Counted from the stretch's first letter, positions 8,501 through 19,988 are shown. The stretch: DNA of 64,000 bases from Negativicoccus succinicivorans (GCF_014207605.1 NZ_JACHHI010000003.1:186001-250000), one strand, 5' to 3'. Made by a program: numbers and translations. The notes: generated by a model from the letters alone, not told the origin.

Positions 8501-8561
8501 AAAATAAGTGTATTTTTCAAATTATTTATAGTATACTGTATATATTAGAATAAATTTTTGA

Positions 8562-10490
<1,929 letters not shown>

Positions 10491-10513
10491 AAAACGGCTT
10501 CGGCCGTTTTTTT
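10491..10513 (+). terminator. Intrinsic terminator after gyrB
   Basis: AAAACGGC / GCCGTTTT hairpin with a short loop and seven T residues, starting immediately after the gyrB stop. Confidence 0.85.
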
Positions 10514-10848
10514 ATGCGATTTTTCAGGTAAACTTGCGCGCGTGATTCAGATGGATTCATTGATATATGACAAAATATCCTCGCCGCAAGAGAAATAAAA
10601 GCGATTAAAAATGGATTAGTACCATATATAGACATAAAAAGCACGATAATAAGAAACGACTACCATATACGTATATTACGTCATTAAACTCCTGTCAAAA
10701 TCGATGGAAACAAGAGAAAAAACACTGAACTGCAGAGAAAAATAATAACCAAAAGGAATCTTTACGGAAAAAAAGTATTTTGGCTTGCATTTTCAGACTC
10801 TAATGCTATAATTGACCTAATAAAAAAATGAAAAGAAGGTGATGACAG
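10514..10848 (+). promoter_or_regulatory. AT-rich gap with lysP promoter
   Basis: This gene-free stretch is AT-rich. A promoter is visible near its end: TTGCAT at 10785-10790, 16-bp spacer, TATAAT at 10807-10812, followed by the AGAAGGTGATG ribosome-binding site. Nothing else recognisable was seen; no extended hairpin or riboswitch signature between the promoter and the start. Confidence 0.6.
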
Positions 10849-12366
10849 ATGGCGGAACCTCATTTGACAGACGGCTATCTTCCGGGAGAAGAGAATGCAC
10901 CGAAATTGAAACGCAGTCTGAAAGCACGTCATATGAACATGATCGCCATTGGCGGCGCCATCGGTACCGGTCTCTTCGTGGCCGGCGGGGAATCAGTTTC
11001 CCAAGCGGGTCCGGGCGGTGCGCTGCTCGCATATTCACTCATCGGTATCATGGTGTATTTCTTGATGACGAGCTTGGGGGAAATGGCGACTTACATGCCG
11101 GTTTCCGGTTCATTCGGAACATACGCCGCACGGTTTGTGGATGAAGCATTCGGATTTGCGCTCGGTTGGAACTACTGGTTCAACTGGGCCATTACATTGG
11201 CGGCGGAACTGGTCGCCAGTGCCCTGATTATGAAATATTGGTTTCCCGATACACCGTCCATTGTCTGGAGCGCGTTATTTTTTGTCCTGATCTTCGGCTT
11301 AAACTATATGTCGACGCGCTTATTCGGTGAAAGTGAATTTATTTTTGCCGGCGTGAAAGTCATGACCGTTATCGTCTTTCTCTTTGTCGGTGCATTGTTG
11401 ATTTTCGGCATCGGCGCCGAATCGCCCGGATTTACGAACTGGACGGTCGGAGAGGCGCCGTTTGTCGGCGGCTGGGCGGCCGTTCTCGGGATTTTCATGA
11501 TCGCCGGTTTTTCGTTCCAGGGCACGGAAATGATCGGTGTCGCGGCGGGCGAATCGGAAAATCCGAAAGAAAACGTACCGAAAGCGGTCAACAATATTTT
11601 TTGGCGTATTTTGCTGTTTTATCTCGGTTCGTTTACGGTCATCGGTTTTCTGATTCCGTACACGGATCCCAACCTTTTAAACAGTTCGGTAGAAAATATT
11701 TCCATCAGTCCGTTTACGCTCGTCTTTGAACGTTTCGGTTTACCGGCTGCGGCAGGTATTTTAAATGCGGTTATTTTGACAGCGGTACTTTCGGCAGGCA
11801 ACTCGGGCGTGTATGTATCGACCCGTATGTTGTACGCTTTGGCCGCGGAAGGTAAAGCGCCGAAAATGTTCCTGAAAGTCAATCAGCGCGGTATTCCGAC
11901 CAATGCATTGTTTGCGACGGCCGCGTTCGGTATTGTGGCATTCCTGACGAGCTTCATCGGTGACGGTGTAACGTACAATTGGCTGATCAATATTAGCGGT
12001 ATGGCGGGCTTCATCACCTGGGTCGGTATCGCGATTTGCCACTATCGTTTCCGCCGCGCGTATATTCGCCAGGGTTACGATTTGAATGATTTACCGTATA
12101 AAGCATCGCTGTATCCGTTCGGCCCGATCTTCGCGCTGGTCTTGTGCCTGGTTGTTATGGCGGGGCAAAACTATAGCGCTTTTACCGGTCCGAAAATTGA
12201 CTGGTACGGCGCCAGTGTCGCGTACGTCGGCATTCCGGTATTCCTCGCCGTGCATTTTTGGTACAAAATGAAATACAAAACGAAATTAATCCCGCTGGAA
12301 GAGGTTAATTTGGATCCGCATGACGACGAATTGCTCGCGCAAAGCGGCGAAGAAGTTGACGATTGA
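10849..12366 (+). CDS. lysP: Lysine-specific permease (APC superfamily)
   Basis: 505 residues with 12 predicted membrane segments. Proton-coupled amino acid importer. From the first helix onward the sequence follows E. coli LysP closely as I remember it: HMNMIAIGGAIGTGLFVAGG, LMTSLGEMATYMPVSGSF, GFSFQGTEMIGVAAGESE, NAVILTAVLSAGNSG and SHYRFRR-like CHYRFRRAYIRQGYDLNDLPY. That supports lysine as substrate, though related APC members take other amino acids. Cytoplasmic N- and C-terminal tails are acidic. It is a monocistronic unit with a promoter at 10785-10812 and a terminator at 12379-12400. Confidence 0.85.
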   Translation: MAEPHLTDGYLPGEENAPKLKRSLKARHMNMIAIGGAIGTGLFVAGGESVSQAGPGGALLAYSLIGIMVYFLMTSLGEMATYMPVSGSFGTYAARFVDEAFGFALGWNYWFNWAITLAAELVASALIMKYWFPDTPSIVWSALFFVLIFGLNYMSTRLFGESEFIFAGVKVMTVIVFLFVGALLIFGIGAESPGFTNWTVGEAPFVGGWAAVLGIFMIAGFSFQGTEMIGVAAGESENPKENVPKAVNNIFWRILLFYLGSFTVIGFLIPYTDPNLLNSSVENISISPFTLVFERFGLPAAAGILNAVILTAVLSAGNSGVYVSTRMLYALAAEGKAPKMFLKVNQRGIPTNALFATAAFGIVAFLTSFIGDGVTYNWLINISGMAGFITWVGIAICHYRFRRAYIRQGYDLNDLPYKASLYPFGPIFALVLCLVVMAGQNYSAFTGPKIDWYGASVAYVGIPVFLAVHFWYKMKYKTKLIPLEEVNLDPHDDELLAQSGEEVDD

Positions 12367-12378
12367 ATGAAAATAGAA

Positions 12379-12400
12379 GCGATCCCGAGAGGGGTCGTTT
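12379..12400 (+). terminator. Terminator after lysP
   Basis: CGATCCC-GAGA-GGGGTCG hairpin followed by a T-rich run, shortly after the lysP stop. Confidence 0.75.
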
Positions 12401-12527
12401 TTATTTTATAAAAAATTAAACAATAAAAGCGAAAGAGATAATAATTAGCCATTTACAGGGCTGGTTGATATAATATATCTAAACAAAAAATCGCCGTGGA
12501 AAAAAGACGATAGATGGAGGCAGCATA

Positions 12528-13583
12528 ATGAAGCATTGGTGGCAATGGTTAATGTTGACGGTATTATGTTTGGCGGTGTGGGGATGCGGCAAAAGTTCGA
12601 CAGCCGAAGTGCAGCCGCCATTGGTCAAAACGATGGTTATCGGCGCGACGGAAACCGCGGCGGAAAATTCGTTCTCCGGCACGGTGCACGGTCGTACGGA
12701 ATCTCCTTTAGGATTTCAAATCCCGGGGAAAATCGTGCATAAATTCGTGCAGTCCGGCGATCGTGTCCAAACGGGCGATCCCTTATTTTCGTTAGACGCG
12801 AATGATGTGGAAGCGCAAGTCGACGCGGCGCAGGGACAGGTCGACGCCGCCGCCGCGCAATTGGAACTCGCGAATAAAACACTCGCGCGTATGGAAACTC
12901 TCTATGCGCAAGACGCGATTTCGGCGTTGAAAATTGACGAAGTTCGCAGCAAACAGCAATTGGCACAAGCGCAGCACGATCAGGCGCAGGCTGCTTTATA
13001 TCGGGCGCAAAATCAGGCGTCGTTTGCCACTTTGCGGGCGGATCGTGACGGTGTTGTCGGCATGATCATGGCGGAAATCGGTCAGGTCGTCAGCGCGGGT
13101 ATGCCGGTCGTGGCGATCGTCGATAACAGCAGTTTGGATGTGCAAATTTCCCTTACGGAAAAAAATATTTCCGATTATCCGGTGGGCAGCTCCGCCGAAG
13201 TGACATTCTGGGCGTTGCCGGACCAAAAATCGACGGCGGTGATGCGCGAAGTTTCACCGGCGCCGAATCCGAAAACGGGAACCTATGATGCGAAATTGAC
13301 GCTCAGCGATCCGCCGGCGCAATTGGCGCTCGGCAGCACCGCCGAAGTGCATTTCACGGGCGCGTCCGGCGAGCAGATACTGGTACCTTTGAGCGCGCTT
13401 GCGCCGCAATCCAAAACGCCGGCCGTTTGGGTCGTGCGGGATGAGAAAGTCACTCTTGTCAACGTAACGACAGGGGCGTACCGAGGCGATCAGGTGGAAA
13501 TTACCTCCGGCCTCAATAAAGGGGATCGGGTCGTTGTGGCCGGTGCGCAAAATCTGACGGAAGGGCAAGCGGTCCGGATATGA
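12528..13583 (+). CDS. RND efflux periplasmic adaptor lipoprotein (HlyD/MFP family)
   Basis: 351 residues. N-terminal signal with lipobox VWGC (Cys20), so probably anchored in the inner membrane facing the periplasm. It then shows the lipoyl half-motif (GFQIPGKIVHKFVQSGDRVQTGDPLFSLD), an alpha-helical hairpin rich in Ala/Gln (about residues 85-165), the second lipoyl half (ATLRADRDGVVGMIMAEIGQ) and beta-barrel/membrane-proximal domains. Adaptors of this type bridge an RND pump to an outer-membrane channel. The stop overlaps the pump gene start by 4 nt. No outer-membrane channel gene (TolC-like) is adjacent, so one must be encoded elsewhere. Good evidence of an outer membrane. Confidence 0.92.
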   Translation: MKHWWQWLMLTVLCLAVWGCGKSSTAEVQPPLVKTMVIGATETAAENSFSGTVHGRTESPLGFQIPGKIVHKFVQSGDRVQTGDPLFSLDANDVEAQVDAAQGQVDAAAAQLELANKTLARMETLYAQDAISALKIDEVRSKQQLAQAQHDQAQAALYRAQNQASFATLRADRDGVVGMIMAEIGQVVSAGMPVVAIVDNSSLDVQISLTEKNISDYPVGSSAEVTFWALPDQKSTAVMREVSPAPNPKTGTYDAKLTLSDPPAQLALGSTAEVHFTGASGEQILVPLSALAPQSKTPAVWVVRDEKVTLVNVTTGAYRGDQVEITSGLNKGDRVVVAGAQNLTEGQAVRI

Positions 13584-16500
13584 AATCATTTAACTTAGCG
13601 CGATGGGCGGTCAAACACCGCCCCATCGTTTACTTTTTTATCGTTTCGATCTTAATCGCCGGCATCGTGAGTTTCTTTGACTTGGGTCGGCGGGAAGATC
13701 CCGATTTTTCGATTCGTTCGATGACGATCGCCGCGGCTTGGCCGGGCGCGACCGCCGAGCAGATGAACGAACAGGTCACCGATAAGATCGAGCAGAAATT
13801 GCAGGATACCCCGGGGCTGGACTATATTAAAAGCTTCACCAACGGAGATACTACGGTCATTTACGTTTGGTTGCGCGAAGATCTTCCCAAAGAAAGCGTG
13901 CGGCCGACCTGGACCGATGTGCGCAATCTCACCAATGACGTTTGGCGTGAGCTCCCGAAAGGTGTCGTCGGTCCGTTCATGAATGATCGGTTTGATGATG
14001 TTTACGGCTCGATTTACGCGCTCACCGGGGATGATTTTTCCTACGAGGAGAAACGGGAATACGCGGAAACTTTGCGCCGTCAGCTATTGACCATTCCCGA
14101 AGTGCAAAAAGTAAAACTGATCGGTGTCCAAGAACAGACGATTTATATCGAAATGGAAGAAGCGAAACTCGCGCAGCTCGGTATTGATCCGCGCATGGTT
14201 TTCCAAATGTTGCAGCAGCAGGGCACATTGTTGCCGGCCGGTTCTGTGCGCACCGGTTCGCATAATGTCGCTTTGCGCATTACGGGACTTTTGGATTCCG
14301 CGGAAGCCATTCAAAATTTGTCCATTCACATGGGCGAGCGTTCCATTCGTCTCGGTGATATCGCGACCGTCAAGCAGGCATATGCCGATCCGCAAAATCC
14401 GGTCATGATGTTCAACGGCAAAGAGTCTGTCGGGATTGCGATTTCCATGGCGCCGGGCGGCAACGTTTTGAATCTCGGCGATGAGCTGACGGAGACGATT
14501 GCGCAGTATAAAAATGATTTGCCGGTAGGCTTGGAGATCGGTCAGGTCACCAACCAGCCGGAAGTCGTCACCGGCGCGATCAATGAATTTACACGGGCGC
14601 TTGCCGAGGCGATCGTGATTGTGTTGGTGGTCAGCTTCCTCGCGTTGGGATGGCGCTCCGGCGCGGTCGTAGCGCTGTGTATTCCGGTCGTTGTCGCGGC
14701 TACTTTCATCGTCATGCATTACTTTGCGATCGATTTGCAGGTCGTATCCTTAGGCGCGCTGATCATTTCTCTCGGTCTGTTGGTCGATGACGCGATCATC
14801 GTCGTGGAAATGATGCAGCGCAAATTGGAAGAAGGCGTGGATCGGTTGCACGCGGCGACTGCGGCCTATGAAATCACGGCGTTTCCGATGCTTTCCGGTA
14901 CGCTGATTACCGCCGCCGCGTTTATCCCGATCGGTCTTGCCAAAGGGATTGTCGCCGAATACACGGCGAGTCTCTTTTCTGTCACCGCGATCGCGCTTTT
15001 AATTTCCTGGTTCGCCTCCGTACTCGTCAGCCCCGTACTGGGCTACCGAATGATTAAGGTGACACCGCCGGAAGAACAAAAGGAAACCCGTTGGAACGCG
15101 TTCCAGAAGAAGTTATTGAACGGATTTAAAAATTCGCTGGAAACCGTTTTGCGCTATCGTAAGACGGTTGTGCTCGCGACGATTGCCGCGTTTCTGATCG
15201 CGGCGATTTCCTATCCGTTGTTGAAAAAAGAATTTTTCCCCGCGTCTGTTCGACCGGAACTGATTGTCGAAACAGAACTTCCGCTCGGTGCGACGCAAGC
15301 AGCGACGAAAAAAATGACCAACGAGTTTACGGCGCATTTTTACGGGGACAATCGCGTTTCGTCCATTACCAGTTATATCGGCGAAAGCGCGCCGCGCTTT
15401 ATTTTGCCGTTTGAACCGGTGCCGCCGCGCGCCAACTACGCGCAGACGGTCATTGTCGCGACAGACGCCGACGCGCGTCGCTCATTGCAAACCGATGTCG
15501 AGCGAACGTTAGCGGATCATTTTCCCGATGTCCGCAGCAATATTCGCTTGATTCAAACCGGTCCGCCGGCGCCGTATCCGATCATGTATCGTCTGTCCGG
15601 TCCGGATACAGAGCAACTGCAGAAGTACGCCAATGAAGTCGTGCAATTGATGCAGAAAGATAAAGAAATCAGTCTGGTCAATATGGATTGGCCGCAGATG
15701 ACGCCATCCGTCGAAGTCAAAATCGATCAGGACCGGATTCGTCAACTCGGCGCGGATAATTACGCCGTCGCCGCCGATCTTTACACCAAATTGTCCGGCT
15801 ACCAGGTATCATCGGCGTATCTCGGCGATCAACTCGTACCGGTCAAATTCCGTTTGCCGCCGGGACGTCAGCAATTGGGCGATTTGGCGAACCTTGCCGT
15901 GCATGTCGGCGGCGGCCGTTACGTGCCGCTCGGTCAATTTGCGACGCTCACGCCGACCACGGAAAATACGATGATTTGGCGGCGTAACTTAATGCCGACC
16001 ATTACCATTCGCGCCAATGTCGCCGATGATACGCCGGCCGATACCGTTTCGGAGCGGATCTACACGAAAACGCTTGCGCATTTCCGCGAAAATCTGCCGA
16101 CCGGATATTCTCTCGAATATGACGGCAGTGTCGAACGCAGTCACACGTCCGTACACTCCATTGTCGTCGTCATGCCGGTCATGATCTTCGTGATTCTCAT
16201 GGTCCTCATGTTCCAGCTCGGCAAAATTCGGCTCATGCTCATGGCGGCCGTCACCGCGCCGCTCGGTCTGATCGGCTCCATCATCGCCTTGCAATTGACG
16301 CGTAAACCGCTCGGTTTCGTCGCCATTCTCGGGATCATTGCGCTGTCGGGCATGATCATTCGTAACTCGATCATTCTGCTCGATCAGATCGAAACGCACC
16401 GCGCGGATGGGGAACCTCTCCACGAGGCCGTCGTCAACGCCGCCATGATGCGTTTCCGACCGATCATGCTTACCGCGCTCGCCGCGATTTTGGGCATGAT

Positions 16501-16630
16501 TCCGCTGATGCGTTCGTACTTCTGGGGACCGATGGCCTTCGCTTTCTCCGGCGGCCTGCTCATCGCGACGCTGCTTACGCTTTTCTTCCTGCCCGCGATT
16601 TACACATGGGTCTATCGGAAAGAAGAGTAA
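13580..16630 (+). CDS. RND family efflux transporter (AcrB/MMPL-type inner-membrane pump)
   Basis: 1016 residues. Proton-driven tripartite efflux pump with 12 membrane helices and two large periplasmic loops. The proton-relay aspartate pair is visible in helix 4 (GLLVDDAIIVVEMMQ, near residues 401-402), and helix 10 carries ALSGMIIRNSIILLD. N-terminal YFFIVSILIAGIVSFFDLGRREDPDF is typical of the hydrophobe-amphiphile efflux group and argues against a heavy-metal HME pump. Substrate cannot be told from sequence. It is translationally coupled to the adaptor and ends at a very strong terminator. No adjacent regulator. Confidence 0.93.
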   Translation: MKSFNLARWAVKHRPIVYFFIVSILIAGIVSFFDLGRREDPDFSIRSMTIAAAWPGATAEQMNEQVTDKIEQKLQDTPGLDYIKSFTNGDTTVIYVWLREDLPKESVRPTWTDVRNLTNDVWRELPKGVVGPFMNDRFDDVYGSIYALTGDDFSYEEKREYAETLRRQLLTIPEVQKVKLIGVQEQTIYIEMEEAKLAQLGIDPRMVFQMLQQQGTLLPAGSVRTGSHNVALRITGLLDSAEAIQNLSIHMGERSIRLGDIATVKQAYADPQNPVMMFNGKESVGIAISMAPGGNVLNLGDELTETIAQYKNDLPVGLEIGQVTNQPEVVTGAINEFTRALAEAIVIVLVVSFLALGWRSGAVVALCIPVVVAATFIVMHYFAIDLQVVSLGALIISLGLLVDDAIIVVEMMQRKLEEGVDRLHAATAAYEITAFPMLSGTLITAAAFIPIGLAKGIVAEYTASLFSVTAIALLISWFASVLVSPVLGYRMIKVTPPEEQKETRWNAFQKKLLNGFKNSLETVLRYRKTVVLATIAAFLIAAISYPLLKKEFFPASVRPELIVETELPLGATQAATKKMTNEFTAHFYGDNRVSSITSYIGESAPRFILPFEPVPPRANYAQTVIVATDADARRSLQTDVERTLADHFPDVRSNIRLIQTGPPAPYPIMYRLSGPDTEQLQKYANEVVQLMQKDKEISLVNMDWPQMTPSVEVKIDQDRIRQLGADNYAVAADLYTKLSGYQVSSAYLGDQLVPVKFRLPPGRQQLGDLANLAVHVGGGRYVPLGQFATLTPTTENTMIWRRNLMPTITIRANVADDTPADTVSERIYTKTLAHFRENLPTGYSLEYDGSVERSHTSVHSIVVVMPVMIFVILMVLMFQLGKIRLMLMAAVTAPLGLIGSIIALQLTRKPLGFVAILGIIALSGMIIRNSIILLDQIETHRADGEPLHEAVVNAAMMRFRPIMLTALAAILGMIPLMRSYFWGPMAFAFSGGLLIATLLTLFFLPAIYTWVYRKEE

Positions 16631-16635
16631 ATAAA

Positions 16636-16676
16636 AAGATCCCATCCTCTATATAGAGGATGGGATCTTTTTTTGT
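16636..16676 (+). terminator. Perfect palindromic terminator after the RND operon
   Basis: AAGATCCCATCCTCTA / TAGAGGATGGGATCTT arms form a fully paired hairpin followed by a long T-run. Confidence 0.92.
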
Positions 16677-16801
16677 AAGCGTACGTACGCCTGAAAGTCT
16701 ACATTTCGTCGGAGTGGTGAAGTGCAGTTACATGTTGTCAGCCTGTTATACGAATAGGGCAATAAATGAAATAAAGTTATTAAAATAAACCGAAAAAATG
16801 G

Positions 16802-16807
16802 TATAAT
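16802..16807 (+). promoter_or_regulatory. Probable -10 element for the antiporter leader
   Basis: TATAAT at 16802-16807 preceded by an AT-rich stretch without a consensus -35. It would start a transcript near 16814 and give an untranslated leader of about 235 nt. Confidence 0.5.
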
Positions 16808-16837
16808 ATGAAATAATTGGATTTATAAATCTTTTAG

Positions 16838-17029
16838 TCTATGGGAGATTTGCTGACCGTATTCTAAAGAGGCGAAAACAATCATATGTCGGATACATCC
16901 TTGGAATGGATAGCATCCGATTCCAAAGATGTATGAAAGGGAATGAAGTTCTCCCTTGGGTAACCTAAACCGTTTATTAAGCTGATGACTTCTACAATTA
17001 CTTTTAGTTGCAGAAGGCATCAGCTTTTT
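16838..17029 (+). ncRNA. Structured leader with attenuator upstream of antiporter (class unassigned)
   Basis: Three elements are visible in the RNA sense. GGGAGA near 16844 can pair with TCTCCC near 16950 to close a domain. Inside it, a long hairpin at 16893-16934 has about 18 pairs with one mismatch and one bulge around an AGC loop. The leader ends in an intrinsic terminator at 16979-17029 (AAGCTGATG...CATCAGCTT then T5) located only 21 nt before the antiporter ATG. Leader plus terminator directly ahead of an ion-transporter gene is the layout of a transcription-attenuating riboswitch. I compared it from memory with ydaO, M-box, yybP-ykoY, TPP, SAM, lysine, glycine, cobalamin and c-di-GMP consensus elements and found no match. 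Confidence 0.65.
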
Positions 17030-17050
17030 GCGTTTAAGGGGGAATTTTTC

Positions 17051-18256
17051 ATGTTAACATCATTATCACTTGTTTTTCTTCTTGGCTTAGCCATGGGGGC
17101 TATTTGTCAACGACTCAAACTTCCTAAAATCATCGGCATGTTAATGACCGGCATGGTATTGGGGCCGTTTGTTTTTGATTTTTTAGATCCTGCATTACTT
17201 TCTATTTCCGCAGATTTGAAAAAAATGGCGTTCATCATCATTTTACTCAAAGCGGGATTATCTTTGGACTTAGCCGATCTGAAGAAAGTGGGGAGGCCGG
17301 CTGTTTTACTCTCCTTTATACCGGCTACCTTCGAGATTATCGGGTATATTTTGCTTGCGCCTGTTATGCTTGGGATAACAAGAATGGACGCGGCGGTTAT
17401 GGGTGCCGTTTTAGGCGCTGCTTCGCCGGCGGTTGTCATGCCCCAAATGGTACATTTCATGGAAAATAAATATGGAACAAAAAAAGCAATCCCACAGATG
17501 ATTATGGCCGGTATTTCTTGTGACGGTATTTTTGTAATTGTATTATTTACCACATTTCTAGGCATGGCGCAAGGTGGGAGCGCCGGTATTACAGACTTTT
17601 TCAACGTGCCGATTTCGATCATTCTTGGTGCTGTTTTAGGAGCATTGGTCGGCTATTTGTTGTGTCTGTTTTTTGAAACCGCTTATGCGCATAAGTATTA
17701 CGTAAGAAACAGCATGAAAGTAATCATCGTCCTCGGTTTTTCCTTTTTTCTGATTGCTATTGAAACTTGGTTGGAAGGTATCGTGGCGGTATCAGGCTTA
17801 TTGGCGGTTGTCAGCATGGCATGTGTTTTGAAAATGAAAAGTACCGTTTTTGTATCGAAACGATTATCTGAAAAATTTGGAAAACTGTGGCTTGCGGCGG
17901 AAGTAATGCTGTTTGTTTTAGTGGGTGCAGCAGTAGATATCCGCTATACATTAGAGGCAGGAATTATGGCCGTATTGATGATTCTGACGGCACTACTTTT
18001 TAGATCTTGTGGCGTTTTACTATGCATGACAAAAACGATGTTGACATGGCAAGAAAGATTATTTTGCGTGATTGCGTATCTTCCGAAGGCTACCGTACAG
18101 GCGGCGGTCGGTTCGGTGCCGCTGGCGGCGGGACTTGAATGCGGAAACATTGTTTTGTCAGTAGCGGTGATGGCCATTGTGGTGACGGCTCCATTGGGAG
18201 CATGGGGAATGGATTCTACATATAAGAAATTATTAGATAGAGATTCAGTTGACTGA
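17051..18256 (+). CDS. Cation:proton antiporter (CPA family, Na+/H+ exchanger domain)
   Basis: 401 residues with about 12 membrane segments. Start placed at 17051 (MLTSLSLVFLLG) with an AAGGGGGA ribosome-binding site; the alternative upstream start at 16985 would lie inside the terminator hairpin and encode a non-membrane Arg-rich stretch. Family features: early QRLKLPKIIGMLMTGMVLGP, a first half with AGLSLDLADLKK, and an SCDGIF segment in the position of the ion-binding Asp in Na+/H+ exchangers. Whether Na+, K+ or Li+ is carried is unknown. The structured leader suggests ligand-controlled expression. Codon use looks more AT-rich than its neighbours, which may mean a different history. Confidence 0.85.
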   Translation: MLTSLSLVFLLGLAMGAICQRLKLPKIIGMLMTGMVLGPFVFDFLDPALLSISADLKKMAFIIILLKAGLSLDLADLKKVGRPAVLLSFIPATFEIIGYILLAPVMLGITRMDAAVMGAVLGAASPAVVMPQMVHFMENKYGTKKAIPQMIMAGISCDGIFVIVLFTTFLGMAQGGSAGITDFFNVPISIILGAVLGALVGYLLCLFFETAYAHKYYVRNSMKVIIVLGFSFFLIAIETWLEGIVAVSGLLAVVSMACVLKMKSTVFVSKRLSEKFGKLWLAAEVMLFVLVGAAVDIRYTLEAGIMAVLMILTALLFRSCGVLLCMTKTMLTWQERLFCVIAYLPKATVQAAVGSVPLAAGLECGNIVLSVAVMAIVVTAPLGAWGMDSTYKKLLDRDSVD

Positions 18257-18635
18257 TATTCTGATAAATTTATTTGTCTGATTAATATGTCAACCGGAAT
18301 GCGAAAAGAAAATAATGGCAGCGGCGGCCGGCATGCAAAAAAGCGACTCGAGGAGCAAGGCTCCGGTCGGGTCGCTTTTTTATTTACTTCATTTGTAAAG
18401 GGGAAGGGTGTACCGCTTGCAGTTATGATTATCCGTGAACGTTATTCTTTATCCGTTTCACCGATTTTTTGCAATCAAAAACCGCCGCTCGGAAAAGGCT
18501 GCGTCTTCCTACGATTCGAAATCACTGACCGATAGTCGATTACGTTCCGTACCGAAAAGAATCTTGCTATAGATACGAGCGGCGGTTACTGCCTTTATCT
18601 ACCGTCATTATAAAACGTGCGGGGAAATTACGCAA
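18257..18635. other. Gene-free stretch with a terminator and an inverted repeat
   Basis: Contains a terminator hairpin at 18339-18386 (GCGAC...GTCGC followed by T6) for the antiporter, then no convincing ORF. An 11-bp perfect inverted repeat (18481-18491 and 18576-18586) brackets 84 nt that could fold as a small minus-strand RNA. The rest shows nothing recognisable. Confidence 0.5.
18339..18386 (+). terminator. Terminator downstream of antiporter
   Basis: AAAAGCGAC(T)CGA-GGAGC / GCTCC..TCGGGTCGC hairpin followed by six T residues, about 80 bp past the stop. Confidence 0.8.
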
Positions 18636-19988
18636 CTAGCTTTCTTTGATTTCCCCGTCGGGGCCTTGCGCCTTTTTGGTGACGAGGATTTTATCGACTC
18701 GGTAGTTGTCGTTATCCATGACCTCAAACTGCATGTTGCGATACGAGATGATCTCGGTTTCTTTGGGGAGATACCCGAAGAGATAGATAACGAAACCGCC
18801 GAGCGTTTTGTAAAAATCTTCGCCCTCTTTGGGAAGCGCTTCGGTGATTTGAAAATATTCTTTAAATTCTTCGATCGGCAACAGTCCGTCGACGAGCCAT
18901 GAGTTCGGCGTGCGTTTGACGATACGGTTGCGCTCCTCGATACGTTCGGCGACGCTGCCGGGCATGGCGCCCAAAATTTCTTCCAAAATATCGTGCAGTG
19001 TGACCATGCCTTCCGGCGAACCGTATTCGTCTAAAATGATGGCTTCGTGCGCATTTTTCGCGCGAAAGAGGTCGAGCGTTTTATTGAGGGTGAGCGTTTC
19101 GGGAATATACAGAGGCGTCGTGACGCAATGCGCGATGAGCGCGTGCCAGCGCATCTCGGGGCGGCGCAGACGCAATAACAAGAGATCGCGCAATTGGACA
19201 ATGCCGCGAAAATCGTCCAGCGATTCATAGCCGACGGGCAGGCGCGTGTGCGTGGAGCGCAACAGTTGCGCGCCGAGTTCTTCTTCACTTTCGGCTAGAT
19301 CGAGCCATTCCAGCTGCGGTCGCGCCGTCATGATGTATTCGGCGGGGATATCGTTTAAGCGAAAGACGCGATCAATGAGTTCGGGTTCGTCGGCGTCAAA
19401 CGTGCCGAGACGGGCGCCCTGGCGAAGCAGAAAACGAATTTCTTCTTCCGTAACCGGTTGCTCCGCTTTGATTTTAATGCCGAGGAGCTTCAACGCGGCC
19501 GAGGTGGAAAATGTCAGAAACCAGACTAAAGGCAGGTTGATGCGCGCGAAAAGATTCATCGGGCGCGCGACCCAACTGGCTACGCTTTCCGGAGAGTTGA
19601 TGGCGATGCGTTTAGGTACGAGCTCGCCGATCAACAGCGTCAAGAACGTGACGACGGCCATGATCAAAAAGAGGCTGATGGCTTGCGCGTATTGTCCCAG
19701 AGCCGGCGTGAGCGCGGCGGCCAACGGTTCCGATAAAGTCGACGCGCCGAGCATACCGGTGATGACGCCGATTGCGGTGATGCCGATTTGAATGGTCGAA
19801 AATAATTGGTTCGGGTCCTGCGCGATTTTAAGAGCCGCTTTCGCGCCGCTGTCACCTTGGCTCGCGCGTTGGGCAAGACGCGGTTTCTTGGCGCTGACGA
19901 TGGCGAGTTCCGTAGCGGAAAAAACGCCGTTCGCAATGATTAAAATTAACAGTAATGCGATTTGCCATCCGGGATGGTCGCTGTCCAT
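18636..19988 (-). CDS. CNNM/CorC-type membrane protein (DUF21-CBS-CorC_HlyC)
   Basis: 450 residues. N-terminal DUF21 transmembrane domain (about 1-190, with FSATELAIVSAKKPRL), then two CBS domains (about 200-340; IILDEYGSPEGMVTLHDILEEILG is the second) and a C-terminal CorC_HlyC domain (NSWLVDGLLPIEEFKEYF). The family was called hemolysin-like but is related to CNNM/CorB magnesium or cobalt export; nucleotide binding by the CBS pair is expected. Start at 19988 with AAGGAGAATAA spacing. It stands alone on the minus strand between plus-strand operons. Transport function is inferred from family. Confidence 0.9.
   Translation of the reverse strand: MDSDHPGWQIALLLILIIANGVFSATELAIVSAKKPRLAQRASQGDSGAKAALKIAQDPNQLFSTIQIGITAIGVITGMLGASTLSEPLAAALTPALGQYAQAISLFLIMAVVTFLTLLIGELVPKRIAINSPESVASWVARPMNLFARINLPLVWFLTFSTSAALKLLGIKIKAEQPVTEEEIRFLLRQGARLGTFDADEPELIDRVFRLNDIPAEYIMTARPQLEWLDLAESEEELGAQLLRSTHTRLPVGYESLDDFRGIVQLRDLLLLRLRRPEMRWHALIAHCVTTPLYIPETLTLNKTLDLFRAKNAHEAIILDEYGSPEGMVTLHDILEEILGAMPGSVAERIEERNRIVKRTPNSWLVDGLLPIEEFKEYFQITEALPKEGEDFYKTLGGFVIYLFGYLPKETEIISYRNMQFEVMDNDNYRVDKILVTKKAQGPDGEIKES

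Noticed and set aside
16985-17050. Upstream start for the antiporter, adding 22 residues
   Set aside because: That part lies in a terminator hairpin, lacks a ribosome-binding site, and the ATG at 17051 has one.
18287-18535. 82-codon plus-strand ORF after the antiporter
   Set aside because: It reads straight through the terminator hairpin and shows no coding features.
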